In this document: positions 15,183 through 20,385 of the stretch, in pieces
Layout: every line of letters begins with the position of its first letter
Numbering within the stretch: the stretch's first letter is position 1
NCBI GenBank assembly: GCA_041301185.1
Contig: JBFYSV010000303.1
Coordinates: 1-20,385 of the forward strand
Length of the DNA stretch: 20,385 nucleotides
From: JAQBDA01 sp041301185
Lineage (GTDB): Bacteria; Chloroflexota; Anaerolineae; Anaerolineales; UBA4823
Direction of reading: 5' to 3'
Position numbers and translations under genes: made by a program
The notes under the pieces: generated by a model
What the model was told of the DNA's origin: nothing
What the model saw: only the letters and a program-made list of their open reading frames with translations
Databases searched by the model: none

Positions 15183-15220
15183 AACGAGCTTCGATGCGAG
15201 CGAAGCTCGTTATTTATTAA
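15183..15220 (+). terminator. Rho-independent terminator after the small peptide gene
   Basis: AACGAGCTTCG (15183-15193) pairs perfectly with CGAAGCTCGTT (15201-15211) around a 7-base loop, followed by ATTTATTAA, a moderate U-rich tail. It should end most peptide transcripts before the protease gene, whose start codon lies at 15231. Partial read-through would give much more peptide than protease. Confidence 0.7.
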
Positions 15221-15230
15221 AGCAGAAAAA

Positions 15231-18200
15231 ATGAAGGCGATTATTATCCGTAGAGCGATCCACTTTCTCCTGGTCCTGGCGATTTTGCTGCCCCTTCGCC
15301 CGGTCACCTCCGCACAACTAGCCGCACAGGATGATCCAGCCGTCCGGCTGCAGGTGCTGCGCTCGGATGAACACGGTCTGCTGCTGGAGCTGTTTACTGC
15401 CAGTTACACCATCCAGCCGGTCAAGCGGGATGGGGAGGGTTACGACGCCCTGCTGCTCGATGGAGCCGGTCTCACTTCACTGCCCGGCGCCCCCCAGCTT
15501 CCCCAGATAAGCGCCTTGATCGGCGTGCCGCCGGAGGCCGGCCTCCGCCTGAATATCCTGGCGGAAGACCTGCAGCCTGTTCCCGGAAGCTACCGCCTGC
15601 CGCCTGCGCCGTCACCCGCCCCCCTGGATGGCGAGCTGGCTCCCGGCAGGCTGGCTTACCAGGAGGACGCCCTTGCTTATGCCTCCCTGCAACCCTATCC
15701 GGGGGATGCAGCCCGCCTGGTGGAAGCCGGTTGGCAGCGCGACCGGCGCCTTGCTCGCCTGGAGCTCTTCCCCTTCCAATACATCCCGGCGGAGGGACGC
15801 TTAACCAGGCGCTCGCGCCTGCTGGTTGAAGTAATCTTTGAGTCCGGCGGCGTCGGGCAACCCATCTTGACCACCCAAAACCGCCCGGCTGCCCATGCCT
15901 TCGATATGCTTTTTGAAGGGAGTTTGCTCAACGCTGCCGTAGCCCAGGACTGGCGAGCTATGCCAACCGGCATCACCGGTGAGACCCTGTCCACAATCGA
16001 GCCGATGACCGAGCCCGCTTACCGCATTCCAATCCAGGCGGACGGCCTGTACCGCCTGACGTACACCACTCTTCAGGAAGCCGGCCTGGACGTGGATAAC
16101 CTGGACCCGCTCAATTTCCACCTGAGCAGCCAGGGCCAGCCGGTTGCACTCTACGCCCATAACCTGGATGGCGACGAGCACAGTTTCAGCTCGAGCGAGT
16201 ACCTGGCGTTTTACGGTCAAAAATTCACCGGCGAGCATCAGGCAGACCTGTACCAGGCGGAAGACGATCACTGGCTGTCCTTCAACGCTCAGAACACCGA
16301 CGGAACCTCCTACACCTGGACACCCCAGATTACGCCTGGTTATCTGCAGCAATACACCGACCAGAATGTGTACTGGCTCTCTCTCCAGCCCGATCCGGGA
16401 TTGGCGATGGCACAGCTTCCCGCCCCCCCGGGGGACGCCCCGCTGGCCCAAACCTACCGCCAGACTGTCCGGGCAGAGCAATCCGTCTACTGGGTAGCCA
16501 ACCAGAGCTGGACTCTCCTCGCCAGCGAGGACACCTGGTTTTGGAACCGCAATTACACCAGCAACCCTGCCGGGACCACCTGGGTGTACCCGGTCAGCTT
16601 GAACGGGGTTGCCAGCGGCACTTACACCGCTACGCTGCGCGGCGAGGTGATCTCGGTCAGCTCAAACGATGTGGCCTCCCCGGACCATCACACCACGCTG
16701 TATCTAAACGATAGCGCCCACACCCAGCCGGTCGATGACCATACCTGGGATGGTAGGAGCCGCTACCATTTTGAGACCAGCCTGCCCCAAAATATCCTGG
16801 TGGATGGCGCCAACTCGCTGGATTTTGTCGCCTACAAAACCGATCAGCTGGTTGCAGATGATCTTTATTTTGACTGGTTCGAGATCGATTACGAGCGCCT
16901 GTACCAGGCTGACGGGGACGAAATCGTCTTCTCGCCCGGTCAGGTGGGCACCTGGCGCTACCAGGTGAGTGGCTACCAGGCAGCCGAGCTGGGCGTGCTG
17001 GACATCACCTCCCCCCAGACGCCTACCTGGCTGACAGGCGTGGCGCGCACTGCCGACGCCATCCAGTTTGAAGTTTCGCACGCGGAGAACGCCCGTTTCT
17101 ATGCCGGGGTGCTCAGCGATGTGCCCGCCTCCCAGATTGCCTACTACCTGCCGCCCGACCCCACCCTGGAGGCGGAATACCTGGTCGTCGCCCACGCCGA
17201 TTTCGGCCTGCCTGCCCAGCGCCTGACAGACTACCGCCAGGCTCAAGGATTTTCCACCCGGGTGATCGATATCCAGGATGTGTATAACCAGTTCAACTAT
17301 GGCATTTTCAACCCGCTGGCGGTCAAGCGTTTCCTGAAATACGCCTTTGAGGAGTGGTCAGAGCCGCCGGAGTACCTGCTGCTGGTGGGCGACGGCACCT
17401 GGAACTTTAAAAACTCACCCCGCTACAACAACCTGCCGGTGTATATTCCGCCCAACCTGGCCTGGGTCGATCCCTGGAGCGGGGTGATCGATAGCGCCAA
17501 CTCATTGGCGGCAGTGGTGGGCGATGACATCCTGCCCGACCTGTTCGTCAGCCGCATCCCGGTCAATACCTCCGCCGAGCTGGATGCCGTGGTGGATAAG
17601 ATTATCGCCTACGAAGCCGCCCCCCGCCAGGACTGGGGGCGCAACCTGGTTTTCATCGCCGATAACGTGCCCGACCCGGCTGGTTCGGGTGACTTCGTCC
17701 AGTTTTCGGAGAATATCATTGCCGATTACGCCGAGCCGGGTTTCACCCCGCTTCGCATTTACGAGAATGATTACGGCTGCCCGTTCAACAATGCCTGCCC
17801 GCAGGTCAACCACGCCATCACCACCACCCTCAACCAGACTGGCACCATGCTGGTCAATTACATCGGGCACGGGGCGATCAATCGCTGGTCGAATGAATCC
17901 ATCCTGCTCCCGGACGATCTCAACAGCCTGTCCAATGGAAACATGCTGCCGGTCGTCCTGTCGATGACCTGCCTGGACGGGCATTGGTATCATCCTGGTC
18001 TCACCCCCAGCCGCCTGGAAAGCCTGATGGAGGAGATGCTGCGGGCAAGCGGCAAAGGCATGGTCGCTTCGTTTTCACCCACCGGTTTTGGCGTGACCAC
18101 CGGGCACGATTGGCTGAACCGTGGCTTTTACGATGCCCTGTTCAATCAGGGCCTGTGGAGCCTGGGGCAGGCTGCTGAGGCTGCCCGGCTCTACCTGTAT

Positions 18201-19265
18201 GCCACCGGGGGCAACCTGGATCTGGTGCAGACCTTCACCATATTCGGCGACCCAGCCCTGAAAATGAAAAGCCCTTACAGCCTGGAAGCTTCTGCCAGCG
18301 ATCCCGATCAATCTGGTCCACCGGGAGCCACGATCCAGTACGAGCTGCAATTGACCAATACCGGCTCAGTTACAGATACCATAGAGTTAGTAGTTGCCGG
18401 GAATGTATGGCCCGTGACCCTGCCTGCCAGCCTGACCCTGTCAGCGGGCGGGAGTGAAACTATTCAGGTGGCGTTTCAGATCCCCGGCGATGCCGCCGAC
18501 GGCGACTACGATACCGCCGTGGTGCTGGCGACCTCGGCGGGAGACCGCAGCCAGTGGGTGGAGACGGTCCTGACCACCACCGCATATTTATACGGCTCCC
18601 AGCTTGCCCTGGATCCGCCGGCCCAGGTCGCCGCGGCGGGAGAAGTGGTCACCTACACCCTCCAGCTGACCAACGACGGGGCTTTCGAAGACAGCTTCCA
18701 GTTGGCCTTGGATGGCAACGCCTGGCCAGTGACGGTCTCCAGCGATCTGCTGGTCGGCCCCCTCTTGCCGGGTGAAGCCGTCAGCCGCACGCTGCAGGTG
18801 GCGATCCCGCTCACGATCACCGACGGGCAAAGCGACCTGCTGACCATCTCCGCCACTTCGCAGGGCGATAGCCAGCGCCAGTCACAGGTAATTGCAACTA
18901 CAACTGGTTATTATTATGGTTTGCAACTCTCCGCCCAGCCGTTAGAACAACTAGGGAAGCAGGGTGAGTTACTGAATTACACCCTGATTGTAAGTAATCC
19001 CAGTGGCCTGGACGATACATACGTCCTCAGCCACGAATCCGGCGAGTGGCCTGCCAGCCTGGGGTTAGACTCGCTCGCATTGCCGGCTGGGGGCAGCGCC
19101 AGCGTCCTTTTGCAGGTCCAGGTGCCCTCCACTGCCGTTCCTGGGGGCAGCGACCAGGCGGTTATCCTGGCTCGCTCGCAGGGAGACCCGGCATTGACCG
19201 CCACGGTGCAAGTCACTTCCACTTTGCGCTTCTACCGGATATACTTACCGGAGATTGAGAGATAG
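15231..19265 (+). CDS. Secreted C25 (gingipain-type) cysteine protease
   Basis: 1344 residues. Signal peptide MKAIIIRRAIHFLLVLAILL, with likely cleavage after about residue 28. Residues 30-650 look like a long propeptide and beta-rich region. From about 650 (EYLVVAHADFGLPAQRLTDY) to about 1016 the chain matches the C25 peptidase fold, with the catalytic pair visible: H880 in NYIGHGAINRW and C914 in VVLSMTCLDGHW, 34 residues apart as in gingipains. After residue 1017 there are three repeats of about 105 residues (QYELQLTNTGSVTDTIEL type), and the end is FYRIYLPEIER. There is no Por/T9SS-type C-terminal domain, so export is probably by Sec with another means of attachment. The ribosome site is weak, and the only visible upstream structure is the terminator of the peptide gene. 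Substrate specificity unknown. Confidence 0.9.
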   Translation: MKAIIIRRAIHFLLVLAILLPLRPVTSAQLAAQDDPAVRLQVLRSDEHGLLLELFTASYTIQPVKRDGEGYDALLLDGAGLTSLPGAPQLPQISALIGVPPEAGLRLNILAEDLQPVPGSYRLPPAPSPAPLDGELAPGRLAYQEDALAYASLQPYPGDAARLVEAGWQRDRRLARLELFPFQYIPAEGRLTRRSRLLVEVIFESGGVGQPILTTQNRPAAHAFDMLFEGSLLNAAVAQDWRAMPTGITGETLSTIEPMTEPAYRIPIQADGLYRLTYTTLQEAGLDVDNLDPLNFHLSSQGQPVALYAHNLDGDEHSFSSSEYLAFYGQKFTGEHQADLYQAEDDHWLSFNAQNTDGTSYTWTPQITPGYLQQYTDQNVYWLSLQPDPGLAMAQLPAPPGDAPLAQTYRQTVRAEQSVYWVANQSWTLLASEDTWFWNRNYTSNPAGTTWVYPVSLNGVASGTYTATLRGEVISVSSNDVASPDHHTTLYLNDSAHTQPVDDHTWDGRSRYHFETSLPQNILVDGANSLDFVAYKTDQLVADDLYFDWFEIDYERLYQADGDEIVFSPGQVGTWRYQVSGYQAAELGVLDITSPQTPTWLTGVARTADAIQFEVSHAENARFYAGVLSDVPASQIAYYLPPDPTLEAEYLVVAHADFGLPAQRLTDYRQAQGFSTRVIDIQDVYNQFNYGIFNPLAVKRFLKYAFEEWSEPPEYLLLVGDGTWNFKNSPRYNNLPVYIPPNLAWVDPWSGVIDSANSLAAVVGDDILPDLFVSRIPVNTSAELDAVVDKIIAYEAAPRQDWGRNLVFIADNVPDPAGSGDFVQFSENIIADYAEPGFTPLRIYENDYGCPFNNACPQVNHAITTTLNQTGTMLVNYIGHGAINRWSNESILLPDDLNSLSNGNMLPVVLSMTCLDGHWYHPGLTPSRLESLMEEMLRASGKGMVASFSPTGFGVTTGHDWLNRGFYDALFNQGLWSLGQAAEAARLYLYATGGNLDLVQTFTIFGDPALKMKSPYSLEASASDPDQSGPPGATIQYELQLTNTGSVTDTIELVVAGNVWPVTLPASLTLSAGGSETIQVAFQIPGDAADGDYDTAVVLATSAGDRSQWVETVLTTTAYLYGSQLALDPPAQVAAAGEVVTYTLQLTNDGAFEDSFQLALDGNAWPVTVSSDLLVGPLLPGEAVSRTLQVAIPLTITDGQSDLLTISATSQGDSQRQSQVIATTTGYYYGLQLSAQPLEQLGKQGELLNYTLIVSNPSGLDDTYVLSHESGEWPASLGLDSLALPAGGSASVLLQVQVPSTAVPGGSDQAVILARSQGDPALTATVQVTSTLRFYRIYLPEIER

Positions 19266-19268
19266 GAG
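19264..19268 (+). promoter_or_regulatory. Ribosome binding site fixing a TTG start of the PqqD-like gene
   Basis: AGGAG ends six bases before the TTG at 19275-19277, ideal spacing. The next in-frame ATG (19284) would be 15 bases from it, too far. The TTG is therefore the better start. Confidence 0.6.
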
Positions 19269-19274
19269 CCTGGT

Positions 19275-19592
19275 TTGACGGATATGAATTCTCGCCTGAC
19301 CCTGGATAGCGTTCCCTTCCATTCGCCAGACGTGGTGGCGCGGGTCGTGCGCAGTGAGGCGATTTTGGTGCTGGCCGAGCAGAGCAAGCTGAAGGTGCTC
19401 AACGAGCTGGGCACTCGCATCTGGGAGATGGTGGATGGGCAGCAGTCCGTTCGCCAGATCGCAGCCCAGCTGTGCCAGGAATATGATGTCGATGCTGCCC
19501 AGGCAGAACAGGATACTCTGGAATTCCTGGCGGAGCTGCTAGGGCGCGGCCTGCTGGAGGTGAGGACGCCTAGCAGCCAGGGTATTGGCTGA
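19275..19592 (+). CDS. PqqD-like RRE protein (RiPP leader-binding family)
   Basis: 105 residues. The fold pattern is PqqD: a short beta hairpin (ILVLAEQSKLKVLNELGTRI) followed by three helices (VRQIAAQLCQEYDVDAAQAE, then TLEFLAELLGRGLLEV). Members of this family bind the leader of RiPP precursors and deliver it to modifying enzymes. The gene starts nine bases after the stop of the C25 gene, at a TTG chosen for its AGGAG site. Its likely client is the 47-residue YxKP peptide 4.2 kb upstream, but no modifying enzyme is seen in the window; it may lie past the right edge. It has no signal peptide, so it acts in the cytoplasm. Confidence is high for the family, moderate for the partner. Confidence 0.88.
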   Translation: MTDMNSRLTLDSVPFHSPDVVARVVRSEAILVLAEQSKLKVLNELGTRIWEMVDGQQSVRQIAAQLCQEYDVDAAQAEQDTLEFLAELLGRGLLEVRTPSSQGIG

Positions 19593-19630
19593 GCCTGGCA
19601 GAGCCTGCTTCTCAGCCGGGATGAAATAAC

Positions 19631-20385
19631 GTGCGCCACAGATTATTCGTCTTTCTTACCCAGGTCGTTATCCTGAGCCTGATTATCTTAGGAGGCGCGC
19701 CTGCTGCCTGGGCTTCGGTCTCCCTTGTCTCATTTACGGCTACCGGCGAGCCGGACCAGGTGTTTGTCGAGTGGGAGACAGCCACCGAGTTCGGAATATC
19801 TGGCTTTTATGTCTTGCGCAGCACATCCCAGAATGGTACCTACGTGCGCGCCAGCGATTTGTTTGAGCCGCAAGGTGATCAGTTCTTGGGGTGGGTCTAT
19901 ACCTGGATCGATGTAGAAGTGGTCAACGGCTCCACGTACTGGTATAAGCTTGAAGTTGTTGAGCAGGTCTCGCAGTTCTTTGGGCCGGTATCCGCAACGC
20001 CTGGCGTCCAGCAACCAACCAGTACCCAGACTCGGACGCCAACCAGCACCCAACCTTCCCCAACTGCAACCAGCACCACCCCTGCCGACCAAACTGGAAC
20101 GCCAACGCCTACTGCCACCAATATCATCGATCCCACTATCACCAGAACCGCTACGACGGTCACGCAGGCTCCCACCAGCACATCTTCCGGCGCGTATCCT
20201 GCCCCGCGCACTGCCACGCCCATCCCGCCAGCTGCCCAGCAGGCAGCCACCCAGACGGGCTTTCCCGCCCCGCCCACCCCGACCCTGCCAACCCCCACCC
20301 CCAGCCCAACCCAGGTCGTCTCTGGCACCATCACCCTGATCCGCTACCCGGAGCTGACCCTGACCTTCCCGGAGGGGGGTATCCT
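19631..20385 (+). CDS. Secreted FN3 protein with Thr/Pro-rich linker, cut by window edge
   Basis: A GTG at 19631 opens a frame that runs to the window edge (251 codons); an ATG at 19621 is followed at once by a stop, so it is not the start. GGATGA sits before the GTG. Residues 1-26 form a signal peptide (VRHRLFVFLTQVVILSLIIL). Residues 27-118 form an FN3-like domain (VFVEWETATEFGISGFYVLR, then STYWYKLEVV), the same type as in two other proteins here. From about 120 to 225 the chain is low-complexity Thr/Pro/Ser-rich (for example TSTQTRTPTSTQPS), a stalk-like, possibly O-glycosylated region. A beta-like segment follows (VSGTITLIRYPELTLTFPEG). Probably a surface-exposed protein; the end lies outside the window, so its function is open. 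Confidence 0.82.
   Translation, partial: MRHRLFVFLTQVVILSLIILGGAPAAWASVSLVSFTATGEPDQVFVEWETATEFGISGFYVLRSTSQNGTYVRASDLFEPQGDQFLGWVYTWIDVEVVNGSTYWYKLEVVEQVSQFFGPVSATPGVQQPTSTQTRTPTSTQPSPTATSTTPADQTGTPTPTATNIIDPTITRTATTVTQAPTSTSSGAYPAPRTATPIPPAAQQAATQTGFPAPPTPTLPTPTPSPTQVVSGTITLIRYPELTLTFPEGGI

Noticed and set aside
19897..20334. Minus-strand Val/Gly-rich frame opposite the Thr/Pro linker.
   Set aside because: It is the mirror of the low-complexity Thr/Pro codons and has no start context or family.
1..20385. CRISPR arrays, tRNA or rRNA genes, insertion sequences.
   Set aside because: No phased direct repeats with spacers, cloverleaf stems, rRNA motifs or transposase-like products were found.

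Overview
The window is a GC-rich (roughly 60 %) bacterial segment. Its gene content and protein style suggest a member of the Chloroflexota, probably Anaerolineae: exported proteins ending in a Tyr/aromatic-Pro tail, WxTA-type fibronectin-III (FN3) modules, a PqqD-like protein, an HPr-kinase-like protein, a C25 (gingipain-type) protease, and a short YxKP...AGSP peptide. This is inferred from family knowledge; no rRNA, tRNA or marker gene is present to confirm it.

Left part (1-5940, all minus strand): a tightly packed, translationally coupled glycan operon. Reading order is a DPM1-like family-2 glycosyltransferase with two C-terminal membrane helices, a large polytopic GT-C-like membrane protein, and two family-4 glycosyltransferases, the last cut by the window edge. 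The genes are joined by ATGA and GTGA overlaps. An extended -10 element (TGGTATACT) precedes the operon, and just upstream of that lies a structured repeat built of 9-bp units.

Middle part (6068-11750, minus strand): a 1286-residue secreted mosaic protein with a complete-looking M23 (LytM) metallopeptidase domain, a beta/gamma-crystallin-like module and several adhesion-type beta domains, preceded by an ABC-F ATPase gene. The ABC-F gene has a long leader with a perfect 10-bp stem hairpin. Between it and the rightward genes lie two oppositely pointing TGGTATAAT elements and a 55-bp near-palindrome.

Right part (12127-20385, plus strand): the most interesting segment. Genes in order: a TM-FN3-TM protein; an HprK-like kinase; an ECF sigma factor; an anti-sigma-like protein whose outer half is again TM-FN3-TM; a 47-residue RiPP-precursor-like peptide with its own promoter and terminator; a 1344-residue secreted C25 cysteine protease; a PqqD-like peptide-binding (RRE) protein; and a secreted FN3 protein with a Thr/Pro-rich stretch that runs off the window. 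Together this looks like a peptide-maturation or surface-signalling locus. The precursor ends in Ser and lies near an HprK homologue, which recalls the lasso-peptide tail kinases, but no lasso cyclase or radical-SAM enzyme lies within the window.
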